Assembly (NCBI GenBank): GCA_963700745.1
Contig: CAVOYT010000015.1
Location: 62,001 to 126,000 of the forward strand
From: UBA10649 sp963700745
Lineage (GTDB): Bacteria > Actinomycetota > Actinomycetes > S36-B12
Direction of reading: 5' to 3'
Length of the DNA stretch: 64,000 nt
A program made the translations under genes and the position numbers. Shown piece after piece: positions 42,352 through 52,312 of the stretch; positions within the stretch are counted from its first letter, which is position 1, and each line of letters opens with the position of its first letter. Under the pieces are notes generated by a model that had not been told where the DNA came from, did no database searches, and saw only the letters and a program-made list of their open reading frames with translations.

Positions 42352-42843
42352 CTACGTGCCTGTCGAGCGTGGTCCCCGCCGCCGATCTGGTCCAAGGCGT
42401 GCAGCAGCACCGGCGACAAGCGCGGCGATACCGTCCCGTGCGCCACCGTTCGACCCGGGCAGGTTGACGATCAGCGTCGTTCCGGCGATCCCGGCGATCC
42501 CGCGGGACAGGACCGCGGTCGGAACACCCTGCGCAACGCCGTATGCCCGCACCAGCTCGGCCAGTCCCGGCGACTGCCGATCGAGGACCCGCAGCGTCAT
42601 CTCGGGCGTGAGGTCGCTGGGCGTGTGGCCGGTTCCGCCGGTGGTGACGACCAGGTCCACGCCGTCGTCCACCGCGGCACGCAACGCCGCATAGAGCGGT
42701 TCGCCATCGGCCACCACGACGGGCTCGCCGACGACCAGTCCCAGCTCCGCAAGACCGGCCGCGACGATCGGGCCGGATGTGTCCTCCCAGGTACCCGCCG
42801 CAGCGCGCGTCGATGACGTGATGACGCGAGCGCTCTTGCTCAC
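42352..42843 (-). CDS. mogA: Molybdopterin adenylyltransferase MogA/MoaB-type
   Basis: About 163 residues: activates molybdopterin by adenylylation before molybdenum insertion. GTG start at 42843 with SKSARVITSSTRAAAG, then DTSGPIVAAGLAELGL, DLVVTTGGTGHTPSDLTPEMT (substrate loop), and AVLSRGIAGIAGTTLIVNLPGSNGGARD. The frame is open into moaC, suggesting a MoaC-MogA fusion; however moaC has its proper C-terminus one frame over, ending in a TGA that overlaps this GTG by four bases (GTGA). I therefore call two coupled genes. Confidence 0.88.
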   Translation of the reverse strand: MSKSARVITSSTRAAAGTWEDTSGPIVAAGLAELGLVVGEPVVVADGEPLYAALRAAVDDGVDLVVTTGGTGHTPSDLTPEMTLRVLDRQSPGLAELVRAYGVAQGVPTAVLSRGIAGIAGTTLIVNLPGSNGGARDGIAALVAGAAARLGPDRRRGPRSTGT

Positions 42844-43338
42844 GGCTCGCGCACCCAGTGACCGGACCGTCCACCGAGCTTCTCCAGCAGCACGACCTCG
42901 TGCGATAGCGGCGGAGCGATCGCGCCCCTTGACCATGTCGATCACCGTGAGCCCGCCGACCGCGGCCGCCGTCAGCGCCTCCATCTCCACGCCCGTGCGA
43001 TCGGCCGTGCGGACGGTTGCCCGGATCTCGACGTAGTGGCCGTCGTCACCTGCCACGACCTCGACGTCGACGTCGACGCCGTGGACCGCGATCGGGTGGC
43101 AGAGGGGAATGAGGTCCGGGGTGCGTTTGGTCGCCTGGATCGCCGCGATGCGTGCGACGGCGAGGGCGTCTCCCTTCGGCAGCTCACCCGACTCGAGCAG
43201 GCCCGCCACCTCGTCCGACACCGTCACGCGGCAGCGCGCGGTCGCGGACCTCGTGGTGACGTCCTTCGAGGTGACGTCCACCATGCGGGCTTCCCCACGT
43301 TCGTTCAGATGGGTCAAGGGGGTCTCTGCACCGCTCAT
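42840..43338 (-). CDS. moaC: Cyclic pyranopterin monophosphate synthase MoaC (one apparent frameshift)
   Basis: With MoaA it makes cyclic pyranopterin monophosphate, first molybdenum-cofactor intermediate. About 165 residues: LTHLNERGEARMVDVTSKDVTTR, SGELPKGDALAVARIAAIQATKRTPDLIPLCHP, VEMEALTAAAVGGLTVIDMVKGRD. The expected tail (EVVLLEKLGGRSGHWVREP, then TGA at 42840-42842) is in the neighbouring frame after a one-base slip near 42900. The ATG overlaps the coxE stop by four bases, tying molybdenum cofactor synthesis directly to the CO dehydrogenase operon. Confidence 0.9.
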
Positions 43339-44578
43339 GCCGCCACCCTACGGCTCGCGGGGCTGCGGTCGGTGGCCGTCCGGATCGCCTCCATCACGTC
43401 CTCGAGCGCCTGCAGGGAGTGGCCCGACACGAAGGTGTCGACGTACGGCAGCGCGGCCGCCATCCCGCCGACGAGTGGCTCGTACGACGCCCCGGCCTTG
43501 CGAGGGTTGACCCAGATGACGTGATGGGCGAGCCGGGACAGCCTCTGCATCGACTGGCCGACGAGTTCAGGGTCGTCCACCTCCCACCCGTCGGACACGA
43601 TCACCACGACGGCGCCTCGGGCCATCCCCCGTCGTCCGAACTCGTCGAGGAACTCCGACAGCGCGCGGCCGATTCGCGTGCCACCCGACCAGTCCGGAGC
43701 CGCGGCGACGGCCTTGCGGTAGGCAAGGTCGGGATGCGTCAGGCCGAGCGCTCGGGTCAGTCGCGTGAGCCGGGTGGCGAAGACGAAGGCCTCGGCTCCG
43801 AGCGCCTTGACGGCACCGCGCATGAGGTGCAGGTAGATGCGCGCGTAGGGCTCCATCGATCCGGAGACGTCGGCGATGAGGACCACCCGCCGAGGCCGCT
43901 GCGTTCGCTTGCGCAGGACCAGGTCCACGGGGTCGCCGGCCGTGCGGTGCGCCCGCCGCAGGGTGCTGCGGACGTCCAGCCGCGCTCCGGACGGGTGCCG
44001 ACGCAGGCGACGGGCCGTGCGCGGCGGCGGTACCAGCGGCAGCTGGTCGACAAGTCGCTTGATGAGGGCGAGCTCCTCCTCGCTGCAGATGGCGAAGTCT
44101 CGCTCGGACAGGCGCTCGTCGACGCTCACCGCGGCCAGCACGCTGGCGTCGTCGTCCTCGATCGTCGTCCCCCTCCGCCATCGCACCGGGGGTCGCGCTG
44201 GTGCCCCGCGGACCCGAGCGGAGCCTCGCCCGAGCGCTCCGGGTCGCCTGGGCTGCGGTCGCCGGTGGGCGTGCTGGCCGGCGGAGCCGCGGCATTGCTG
44301 TCTCCACGGAAGTCCGCGAAGTCGATGATGCCCTCGAACACCTGGCGGAACACCCGGTCGTAGATCTCGACCTGGTCGTGGCCCGTGAGCAGCGTGATCC
44401 GCCCGAGCCAGTAGACCTCGTCGACCGTTGCCGGGCGGGCGAGCGCGATCGAACTGCCGAAGCGGGTACTGCGCTCAGGGGTCACCGGGACGCCGGCCGA
44501 GTGGAGCAGGTGTCCGAAGGCGGCGACCATCCGAACGAACACGTCGTTCGGATCCGCCGCGCGGTCGTCGGTTGTCAT
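43335..44578 (-). CDS. coxE: CoxE-type VWA-domain maturation protein (one apparent frameshift)
   Basis: About 414 codons. N-terminal helical region (DPNDVFVRMVAAFGHLLHSAGVPVTPERS, FRQVFEGIIDFADFRG), then a von Willebrand A domain with a MIDAS metal site (VVLIADVSGSMEPYA, GTRIGRALSEFL, VVVIVSDGWEVDDP). Partner of the MoxR-type ATPase CoxD in building the Mo-Cu-S site of CO dehydrogenase. Frame switch between about 44180 and 44250, in a low-complexity linker. Lies 18 bases after coxD; its stop overlaps moaC. Confidence 0.87.
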
Positions 44579-44596
44579 GTCTCGACCGGCCGCGCG

Positions 44597-45481
44597 CTAG
44601 GCGCCCGCGACCCAGGCCAGTCCCTCGGCCCGGGCGACGTCCTGGTCCTCGCGGTACTTCAGAACCGACCCGAGGGTCCGGTCGACGGCCTCCGCATCGA
44701 GCATGGGGATGCCGAGCAGCATCGCGGCGTGCACCCAGTCGATCGCCTCCGCGACGCCGGGCGGCTTCTGCACGTCGATCCCGCGCAGCCGCTGGACCGC
44801 CGCGGCCACCTGGGCCGAGAGTTCGGGCGGAGCCCCGGGCACCCGCAACTGCACGATGCGGGTGGCGTGCTCGAGATCGGGATAGTCGATCCAGTGGTAG
44901 AGGCAGCGCCGCTTCAGGGCGTCGTGCAGGTCGCGCGTGCGGTTCGAGGTGAGGATCACGACGGGCGGGACCTTCGCGTGCAGCGTGCCGATCTCGGGGA
45001 CGGTGACCGACGACTCGGCCAGCATCTCGAAGAGGAAGGCCTCGAACTCCTCGTCCGCGCGATCGACCTCGTCGATCAGCAGCACCGCCGGGTTGGGACC
45101 GGGGTGCTCCAGCGCCTGCAGCAGCGGGCGCTCGATGAGGTACTCGCGCGAGAAGAGCGACTCCTCGTCGAGTTCGGATCCCTTCGCCTCCGCCAGCCGG
45201 ATGCCGAGCAGCTGGCGCGGGTAGTTCCACTCGTACAGGGCCTCCGATGCGTCGATCCCCTCGAAGCACTGGAGGCGGATGAGCGGAGTCTCGAGCAGGT
45301 CGGCGAGCGCCTTGGCGGCCTGGGTCTTGCCGACGCCGGCCTCGCCCTCGAGCAGCAGCGGCTGGGGAAGCCGAACCGCGCAGAACAGCGCGGTGGCCAG
45401 GCCGGATTCCGCGAGGTAGTCGTGCTCCGCCAGTCCGGCCGACAGGGTTGCCGCGTCAGGGACCAGCTCAGCCACCGTCAT
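44597..45481 (-). CDS. coxD: CoxD, MoxR-type AAA+ ATPase for CO dehydrogenase maturation
   Basis: AAA+ ATPase of 294 residues: Walker A GEAGVGKTQAAKALA, Walker B VLLIDEVDRADEEFEAFL, sensor 1 ILTSNRTRDLHDALKRRC (arginine finger region). In Oligotropha CoxD is needed to sulfurate and load copper onto the molybdenum centre. ATG at 45481 follows the XdhC/YHS gene by five bases and precedes coxE, the usual MoxR-VWA pair. Complete. Confidence 0.9.
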   Translation of the reverse strand: MTVAELVPDAATLSAGLAEHDYLAESGLATALFCAVRLPQPLLLEGEAGVGKTQAAKALADLLETPLIRLQCFEGIDASEALYEWNYPRQLLGIRLAEAKGSELDEESLFSREYLIERPLLQALEHPGPNPAVLLIDEVDRADEEFEAFLFEMLAESSVTVPEIGTLHAKVPPVVILTSNRTRDLHDALKRRCLYHWIDYPDLEHATRIVQLRVPGAPPELSAQVAAAVQRLRGIDVQKPPGVAEAIDWVHAAMLLGIPMLDAEAVDRTLGSVLKYREDQDVARAEGLAWVAGA

Positions 45482-45486
45482 GGGGC

Positions 45487-46380
45487 TCAGGCCTGGAGGT
45501 AGGCGGACGGGTCCGCGACGAAGGTCTCCCGGCACCCCCGGCAGCAGAAGAAGTAGCGGGTGCCGTCCACATCGGCATGGATGGAGCTCTCCACCGCGGC
45601 GACCGTCATCTTGCAGATCGGGTCGATCGCGGTGGCAACCGGTTCGTCGACGACCAGAGGCAGCACGTGAACGGTGCTGGGAGTCGCGCGTTCCGCGATG
45701 ATCTGGCTGAAGATCGACAGGGCGATCTCCTCAGGCGTCCGCGCGCCAATGTCCAGCCCAGCCGGCGTATGGACGCGATCCCGGTCGCTCTGATCCACAT
45801 CCAGCGAGTCGAGGACCGCGCGTCCCCGCTTGGGGCTCGCCACGAGGCCGACATACGGGATGCCTGAGGCGAGGGCATCCATGAGCGCCTTCTCCTCGTC
45901 GATGCCGTGCGAGGCGACCACGACGGCGTCGGTCGTGCGCATGTCCTGGAGGGACCACGGTTGCACCTCGTACCCGAGTGCCTCCCCGACGACGGCCATG
46001 GCCTGGGCGATCGGGCTCTCGCCGATGATGCGCACCATGGGCGCCGGCAGGACGGGTTCCATGAAGATCTCCAGCGTTCCGCCGGACAGGCAGGCGTTGT
46101 GCACGACGGTCTTGCCCGCCTGTACCGGCTCGGGGTTCGGTGAGATGCGCAGCAGCACGGTGGCGCCGGACTGCAGGGCGGCCAGGCCCTGGGCCCGAAC
46201 GGTGGACTGGGCGCACTGCCCGCCGACGAAACCCTCGATGGTGCCGTCGCCGAGCACGAGTGCCTCGTCACCGGGCTTCGCCGACGTCGGCCGCTCGGCG
46301 AGCACCACGCGGGCGTGCACGAACGGGATGCCGTCGGCACGTAGCCGCTCTGCCCGATCGTGCAACGCCCGCGTGGTCAT
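45487..46380 (-). CDS. XdhC/CoxF-type maturation protein fused to a C-terminal YHS metal-binding domain
   Basis: A 297-residue two-domain protein. Residues 1-240 are XdhC-like: FVGGQCAQSTVRAQGL, the Rossmann part VRIIGESPIAQAM with VVASHGIDEEKAL, and GLDIGARTPEEIALSI. XdhC proteins protect and sulfurate molybdenum cofactor before insertion. Residues about 253-297 are a YHS domain: DPICKMTV followed by YFFCCRGCRETFVADPSAYL, four Cys placed as in metal-binding YHS modules of copper ATPases and mercuric reductases. Between coxL (2-base gap) and coxD (5-base gap). I infer a role in copper or sulfur delivery to the Cu-S-Mo site. Confidence 0.85.
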   Translation of the reverse strand: MTTRALHDRAERLRADGIPFVHARVVLAERPTSAKPGDEALVLGDGTIEGFVGGQCAQSTVRAQGLAALQSGATVLLRISPNPEPVQAGKTVVHNACLSGGTLEIFMEPVLPAPMVRIIGESPIAQAMAVVGEALGYEVQPWSLQDMRTTDAVVVASHGIDEEKALMDALASGIPYVGLVASPKRGRAVLDSLDVDQSDRDRVHTPAGLDIGARTPEEIALSIFSQIIAERATPSTVHVLPLVVDEPVATAIDPICKMTVAAVESSIHADVDGTRYFFCCRGCRETFVADPSAYLQA

Positions 46381-46382
46381 GC

Positions 46383-48826
46383 CTACTCGACCGCCATGTC
46401 CGTACGCACGTTCCGACCCTGGATGGCCCGCCACACGTTGGCGGGGGTCAGGGGCATGTCGGCGTGCCGCACGCCGAACGGGCTGATCGCGTCGATGACG
46501 GCGTTCACGACTGCCGCCGGCGAGCCGACCGTGGCGGACTCCCCGACGCCCTTGGCTCCGATCGGGTGATGCGGGGACGGGGTCACCGTCTCGCCCAGCT
46601 CGAAGTCGGGACACTCGATGGAGGTCGGCAGCAGGTAGTCCATGAACGACCCGCCGAGGTTGTTGCCGTCCTCGTCGAACGCGATGAGCTCCATCAGGGC
46701 CATGCCGACGCCGTCTGCCAGGCCACCATGCACCTGACCCTCGACGATCATCGGGTTGATGCGCGTCCCGCAGTCGTCCACCGCGATGAACCGACGGATC
46801 TTGACCTGGCCCGTGCCGGGATCCACGTCGACGACGCAGATGTAGCACCCGTAGGGGTAGGTCAGGTTCGGCGGGTTGTAGACGGCGGTCGCATCGAGAT
46901 GACCCTCGACCCCCTCTGGCAGCTCGAGCGAGCTGTGCGAGAGCAGGGCGATCTCCTGGATCGTCTTGCCCCGCTCCTTGTCGCCCTTGACGTACCAGCG
47001 GCCGAGCTCCCACTCGAGGTCGTCGGGGGAGCATTCCAGCGCCGCCGCGGCGACGATGCGCGCCCGGTCGCGCACCTTGCGCGCGACGACGGACGCAGCG
47101 GCACCCGAGACCGGGGTCGAGCGCGAGCCGTAGGTGCCCAGCCCGAACGGGGTCTGATCGGTGTCTCCGTGGACCACGTCGATGTCCTCGGGCGGGATGC
47201 CCAGCTCGTGCGAGACGATCTGCGCGAACGTGGTCTCGTGCCCCTGGCCCTGGCTCTGCACGGAGATGCGCAGCACCGCCTTGCCGGTGGGATGGATGCG
47301 CAGCTCGATGCCGTCCGCCATGCCCAGGCCGAGGATGTCCATCGTCTTGCGTGGCCCGGCGCCGACGCCCTCGGTGAAGAACGAGATGCCGATGCCCATG
47401 TACTCGCCCTTGGCGCGCTTCTCCGCCTGCTCACGACGCAGCTCGTCGTAGCCGGCGATGTCCATGGCGACGCGCATCGTCTTCTCGTACTGGCCGGAGT
47501 CGTACACCCAGCCGGTGGGCGACGTGTACGGGAACTGCTCCGGGCGCAGCAGGTTCTTCAGGCGCAGCTCGGCCGGATCCATGTCCAGTTCCTGGGCCAG
47601 GCAGTCGACGATGCGCTCGATCACGTACGCGGCCTCGGTGATCCGGAACGAGCAGGCGTACGCCACGCCGCCGGGAGCCTTGTTCGTGTAGACCGGATCG
47701 ACCTTGCAGTGCGCGGTCGGATAGTCGTACGAGCCCGAGAAGATGTGGAAGAAGCCAGCCGGGAAGTTGGTCGGCTGGGCGACCCCGTTGAACGCACCGT
47801 GGTCCGCGAGGACGTCGACGTCGACCGCGAGGATCTTGCCCTCCTTGGTCGCCGCGATCTTCGCCGTCATGTGGTAGTCGCGGGCGAACGAGGTGGACAT
47901 CAGGTTCTCGCTGCGGTCCTCCATCCACTTGACCGGCTTGCCGGTGACGATGGTGCCGACCACCGACAGCACGTAGCCCGGGTACACGCCGACCTTGTTG
48001 CCGAAGCCGCCGCCGACGTCCGGGCTGATGATCCGGATCTTCTGCTCGGGCAGTCCGGCGACCATCGCGTACACCGTGCGGTGTGCGTGCGGCGCCTGAC
48101 TGGTGGTGTACATGGTGAGCTGGCCCGTGACCTTGTCGAGGTAGGACACCGAGCCGCACGTCTCCATGGGGGCAGGGTGCACGCGCGGGTAGAGGATCTG
48201 CTCGGTGACCACGACGCAGTCGGGATCGGCCTCGGCGGCGGCGAAGGCGGCCGCAGTCGCCTCAGCGTCACCGGACTCCCACGACGTCTGCCCGTGCACA
48301 TCCACGACCCGGTTGTCGGTGAAGCCCTTGTCGTCGCGGATCACCGGTGCATCGGGGTCCAGGGCGCGCTTGGCGTCCATGACCGGCTCCAGCGGCTCGT
48401 AGTCGACCTCGATCAGCTCGAGGGCGTCCTTCGCGATGTACCGGGTGTCGGCGATGACGTAGGCGACCTCCTGACCGTGGAAGCGCACCTTGTCCGTGGC
48501 GAGGACGGCCTGGGTGTCGTAGGACAGGGTCGGCATCCACGCGAAGTTGTCGCCGAGCAGCGACGGTCGGGCGATCCCCTCGAGGATCGCGCCGGTGATG
48601 ACGGCGTGGACGCCAGGCAGTGCCTCGGCGGCCGACGTGTCGATCGACTTGATCCGGGCGTGCGCATACGGGCTGCGCAGGATCGCGCTGTGCAGCATGC
48701 CGGGCAGGTTCACGTCGTCGACGTAGTTGCCCTGCCCTCGGACGAAGCGCTGGTCCTCGACGCGCTTCATCGAGCCGAAGCCGATGGGGTTGCCTCCGGC
48801 GCTGGTCGGCGCCTCTTCGACGGCGG

Positions 48827-48830
<4 letters not shown>
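46383..48830 (-). CDS. coxL: Aerobic carbon monoxide dehydrogenase large subunit, form I
   Basis: Molybdenum-copper catalytic subunit, 815 residues, of the enzyme oxidising CO to CO2 with electrons going to the respiratory chain. The active-site loop AYACSFR (residues 390-396, Cys393 for copper) is the form I signature that separates true CO dehydrogenase from form II relatives. Other molybdopterin motifs: GGGFGNKVGVYPGYV, QSQGQGHETTFAQIV (MCD binding) and AKGVGESATVGSPAAVVNAV with the catalytic Glu. Its ATG overlaps the coxS stop by four bases. Complete, no frameshift. Confidence 0.97.
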
Positions 48831-49306
<476 letters not shown>

Positions 49307-49307
49307 G

Positions 49308-50177
49308 TCAGGCTCCCTGGCTGGCGAGTGCGGCGCGGCGAAGCGCACGGTGGGTGAGTTCGTTGGCGAGATGACGCTTGTAGTCGGCCGGTCCACGCTG
49401 GTCGGCAGACGGGTTGCTGGCATCGGCGGCCAGCTGCGCCGCCGCGGCGAAGTTCTCCTCCGTCGGCGCCTTGCCGACCAGGAACGCCTCGGCCTCGGGT
49501 GCGCAGAAGTGCTCGGCTCCCACCGCCGTCAGGCCGATCCCGCATTCGGTGACGACGCCACCGGACACGACCACGTATGCACCGACCGACGCCACCGCCC
49601 AGTCGCCGACGCGCCGCTCGACCTTCTCGTATGCGCTCCCCGCACCCGGTCGGATCGGGAACCGCACCTCGGTCAGGATCTCCGCGTCGCCGACCTTGGT
49701 CTCGTACGGCCCCTCGTGGAACTCCCGGATCGGGACCGTGCGAGAGCCCGACGAGCCCTGGATCACGACGGAGCCCTTCAACGCCGATCCCACTGCGGAG
49801 AGGTCCTCCGACGGATCGGCCTGGCACATGGATCCGCCCATCGTGCCCTTGTTCCGGACGATGGGATCGGCGATGACCTTCTCGGCCTCGCGGAAGATCG
49901 CGTAGTGCTCGGCGAGCAGAGGCGAGTCCAGGATCTCGGCGTGCGTGGTCATCGCGCCGATGACGATCTCGTCGCCCTCGATCCTGATGCCGCGCAGGCT
50001 GTCGACGGCCTGCAGGTCGATCAGCATCTCGGGGCGTGCGACGCGGATCCGCATCATCGGGATCAGGCTGTGTCCCCCCGCCAGCAGGCGGGCCTCATCG
50101 CCATGCTCCTCGAGCAGGCTGATCGCGTTCTCCACCGAGGTGGCTCGGACGTAGTCGGTTGGTGCGGGAGTTTGCAT
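49308..50177 (-). CDS. coxM: CO dehydrogenase medium (FAD) subunit
   Basis: A 289-residue flavoprotein of the molybdopterin dehydrogenase FAD-binding family; passes electrons to quinone. FAD pyrophosphate motifs LLAGGHSLIPMMRIR (residues about 31-45) and NKGTMGGSMCQADPSEDLSA (about 110-130) are both present, as in CoxM, followed by the C-terminal domain of CO dehydrogenases. Three bases separate it from coxG upstream, one base from coxS downstream. Confidence 0.95.
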   Translation of the reverse strand: MQTPAPTDYVRATSVENAISLLEEHGDEARLLAGGHSLIPMMRIRVARPEMLIDLQAVDSLRGIRIEGDEIVIGAMTTHAEILDSPLLAEHYAIFREAEKVIADPIVRNKGTMGGSMCQADPSEDLSAVGSALKGSVVIQGSSGSRTVPIREFHEGPYETKVGDAEILTEVRFPIRPGAGSAYEKVERRVGDWAVASVGAYVVVSGGVVTECGIGLTAVGAEHFCAPEAEAFLVGKAPTEENFAAAAQLAADASNPSADQRGPADYKRHLANELTHRALRRAALASQGA

Positions 50178-50180
50178 CCC

Positions 50181-50912
50181 TCACCCCTTTCTCGGGTGCG
50201 ATGGCGTGGACTTCGAGTGGTTGCGCCGGGTGGCAGGTGCGGTTGGTATGGGCGAGCTAGCGACGGGCGCCCACCAGATGATGCCTCCGACCACCACCGC
50301 GACGATGATGATTGCCGGAATTGCTCGTTTCAGCACCGGGACCATGGCGGCCTTGCCCAGGTCGAGGGCCTCGTTGTTCATGACGGGTGCGGGGGCCGGC
50401 GCCTGGGCGACGGCCACGGCCTCGCCCTCGGCCGCAGGCGCCGCGGCGGCAGTCGCCTCCGACTTCCGAGCGACGATCACCTGCTCGAGGTTCGCGGCGA
50501 ACTGGTCGATCAGGCGCTTGGAGACATCCGCCATGACCCCGCGTCCGAACTGTGCGGCCTTGCCGGTGATCGTCAGGTCGGTGACGATGTTCGCGCGCGT
50601 GCTGTCGGGACCCTCCTCGACGAGGACGGCGGTGATCAGGGCCGTGGCGTTGCCGCCACCCTTCTTCTCCTTGCCGCTGGCGTCGATGACGGCCGTATGG
50701 GTCGCCTCGTTCTTCTCCTTGAAGGATCCCGCGCCAGCGAAGACCATGGTCACCGGCCCGAGCTTGACCTTCACGTCCGCGGTGAAGTTGTCCCCGTCGA
50801 ACGAGGTGAGGGTCGCGCCCGGCATGCAGGGAGCGATGGCCTCCACGTCCAGAAGGGTCTTCCACGCCGTGTCGATGTCGGCGGGGACGACGAACGAGTT
50901 GTCGAGTTCCAT
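50181..50912 (-). CDS. coxG: CoxG, membrane-anchored SRPBCC protein
   Basis: A 243-residue protein: residues 1-150 are the CoxG/SRPBCC domain (MELDNSFVVPADIDTAWKTL, PCMPGATLTS, VTDLTITGKAAQFGRGVMADVSKRLIDQFA), then an Ala/Pro linker, a membrane helix at about 197-215, and a short basic tail. CoxG recruits CO dehydrogenase to the membrane and has been linked to quinone binding. First gene of the operon; GGAGG lies four bases before the ATG. A CRP-like palindrome is centred about 54 bases upstream. Confidence 0.92.
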   Translation of the reverse strand: MELDNSFVVPADIDTAWKTLLDVEAIAPCMPGATLTSFDGDNFTADVKVKLGPVTMVFAGAGSFKEKNEATHTAVIDASGKEKKGGGNATALITAVLVEEGPDSTRANIVTDLTITGKAAQFGRGVMADVSKRLIDQFAANLEQVIVARKSEATAAAAPAAEGEAVAVAQAPAPAPVMNNEALDLGKAAMVPVLKRAIPAIIIVAVVVGGIIWWAPVASSPIPTAPATRRNHSKSTPSHPRKG

Positions 50913-50958
50913 GGATCCTCCGGGATCAGGCGGCTGGCCAATGCAATCGTGAGCCGTA

Positions 50959-50974
50959 TGTGACTCCTGTCACC
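50959..50974. promoter_or_regulatory. CRP/GlxR-like palindrome upstream of the CO dehydrogenase operon
   Basis: TGTGA-CTCCTG-TCACC, nine of ten core positions of TGTGA-N6-TCACA. It sits between divergent coxG and moaD and could control both the enzyme operon and a cofactor gene. Confidence 0.6.
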
Positions 50975-51043
50975 ATAGACCGGCTTTGCGGACCGCGCGA
51001 GTGGAACTGCGCAACCACCATGGCGCTGCCGCATCACCGGCCC

Positions 51044-51049
51044 TAGGCT
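51044..51049 (+). promoter_or_regulatory. -10 element, leaderless promoter of moaD
   Basis: TAGGCT, seven bases before ATG 51057. Confidence 0.5.
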
Positions 51050-51056
51050 CGTTGTC

Positions 51057-51302
51057 ATGGGCCCGGAGACCGTCGAGATCCACTTCTTCGCAGCGGCGCG
51101 GGCCGCCGTCGGGGCCTCCATGCTGGCCGTGGATTCCGGCGTCCTGTCGACGATTCTCGACGGCATCAGCGCTGACCACCCCGCATTCGAGTCGGTCCGG
51201 CCCCGCTGCAGCTACCTCCTTGACGGCGTTACGGTGCACGGGGATGTCGACATACCGTCGGGAAGTCGGGTGGACGTGCTGCCGCCCTTCGCGGGCGGGT
51301 AG
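51057..51302 (+). CDS. moaD: MoaD/ThiS-family sulfur carrier
   Basis: An 81-residue ubiquitin-like protein: VEIHFFAAARAAVGAS at the start, VLLDG-like strand YLLDGVTVHGDVDIPSGSRVDVLPPFAGG, ending in the Gly-Gly that is adenylylated and thiocarboxylated. It donates sulfur to make molybdopterin with MoaE (52309-52731, opposite strand). Divergent from coxG and convergent with moaA. Confidence 0.85.
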   Translation: MGPETVEIHFFAAARAAVGASMLAVDSGVLSTILDGISADHPAFESVRPRCSYLLDGVTVHGDVDIPSGSRVDVLPPFAGG

Positions 51303-51313
51303 GTCGAGGCCGG

Positions 51314-52312
51314 TCAGCCGCCGATGGCGCTCATCGGGCGGTCCGGCTGGACGAACGACGGGTCGTCGATGCCGTGGCCGGGCTTCTTCGCCAAGGTGGC
51401 CGAGGCGAACAGCCCGGCGATCCGCTGGCGGCGCTCGGCATCGTCCAAGGAGGGGTCGCGCAGCGTGGCTCGAATGTCCGTCTCGTCCCGGGCGAACAGG
51501 CAGTTGCGGACCTGTCCGTCGGCCGTCAGCCGCAATCGATCGCAGGCCGCGCAGAACGGCTTGCTCACGCTGGCGATGATGCCCACGGTCGCCGGTCCCC
51601 CGTCGACGAGGAACTCCTCCGCCGGCGCCGAGCCTCGTCCGGGCACCGGGGTGAGGGTGAACGCGGACTCGAGCAGGTCATGGATCTCGGCCGCCGTCAC
51701 CATCTGATCCCGCTCCCAGGAGCCCTGTGCGTCGAGCGGCATCTGCTCGATGAAGCGCAGGCGCCAGCCATGGTCGATCGAGTGGCGCAGCATGCTGACG
51801 GCTTCGTCGTCGTTGATTCCGCGCATCAGAACGGTGTTGACCTTGACCGGGTGCAGGCCCGCGGCCAACGCGGCCTCGATCCCGGTGATGACGTCGTCGA
51901 ACCGGTCACGGAAGGTCAGGCGGGAGAAGCGCTCCCGGTCAAGGGTGTCCAGGCTGATGTTCACCCGCTCGAGTCCGGCGTCCGCGAGCGGGCCGGCCAG
52001 GTCGGCCAGTCGGAGGCCGTTCGAGGTCAGGGTGATGCGCGGCGGGGTCGCAAGGGCGTTGATCCGCCGGACGATCTCCACGATGTCCGGGCGCAGGAGC
52101 GGCTCACCGCCGGTCAGCCGGATGCTCACGATGCCCTCGTCGACGGCGATCTCGATCACCGTCATCAGCTCATCGACCGAGAGCAGGTGGTCCCCGGGCA
52201 TCCAGTCCGCGAAGTCGGGAGGCATGCAGTAGGTGCAGCGCAGGTTGCACCTGTCGGTGACGGAGACCCGCAGGTCTCGGTGCACGCGTCCGAACGTGTC
52301 GATCAGGGTCAC
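51314..52312 (-). CDS. moaA: GTP 3',8-cyclase MoaA
   Basis: Radical SAM enzyme of 332 residues that starts molybdenum-cofactor synthesis from GTP. SAM cluster CNLRCTYCMP near the N-terminus, GGEPLLR, ISLDTLD, and the C-terminal cluster FCAACDRLRLTADGQVRNCLF; the C-terminal Gly-Gly (SAIGG) needed for activity is present. GTG 52312 is preferred because it overlaps the moaE stop (GTGA) and matches the family start TLIDTFGRVHRDLRVSVTDR; an ATG five codons upstream is possible. Confidence 0.95.
   Translation of the reverse strand: MTLIDTFGRVHRDLRVSVTDRCNLRCTYCMPPDFADWMPGDHLLSVDELMTVIEIAVDEGIVSIRLTGGEPLLRPDIVEIVRRINALATPPRITLTSNGLRLADLAGPLADAGLERVNISLDTLDRERFSRLTFRDRFDDVITGIEAALAAGLHPVKVNTVLMRGINDDEAVSMLRHSIDHGWRLRFIEQMPLDAQGSWERDQMVTAAEIHDLLESAFTLTPVPGRGSAPAEEFLVDGGPATVGIIASVSKPFCAACDRLRLTADGQVRNCLFARDETDIRATLRDPSLDDAERRQRIAGLFASATLAKKPGHGIDDPSFVQPDRPMSAIGG

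Noticed and set aside
42352..43338. Annotating a single MoaC-MogA protein
   Set aside because: The conserved MoaC tail and its TGA overlap with the mogA GTG in the other frame; the fusion needs only one slipped base.
49307..49423. N-terminal extension of coxS
   Set aside because: It would overlap the end of coxM and lacks the family start; MQVTITING at 49306 fits the subunit.
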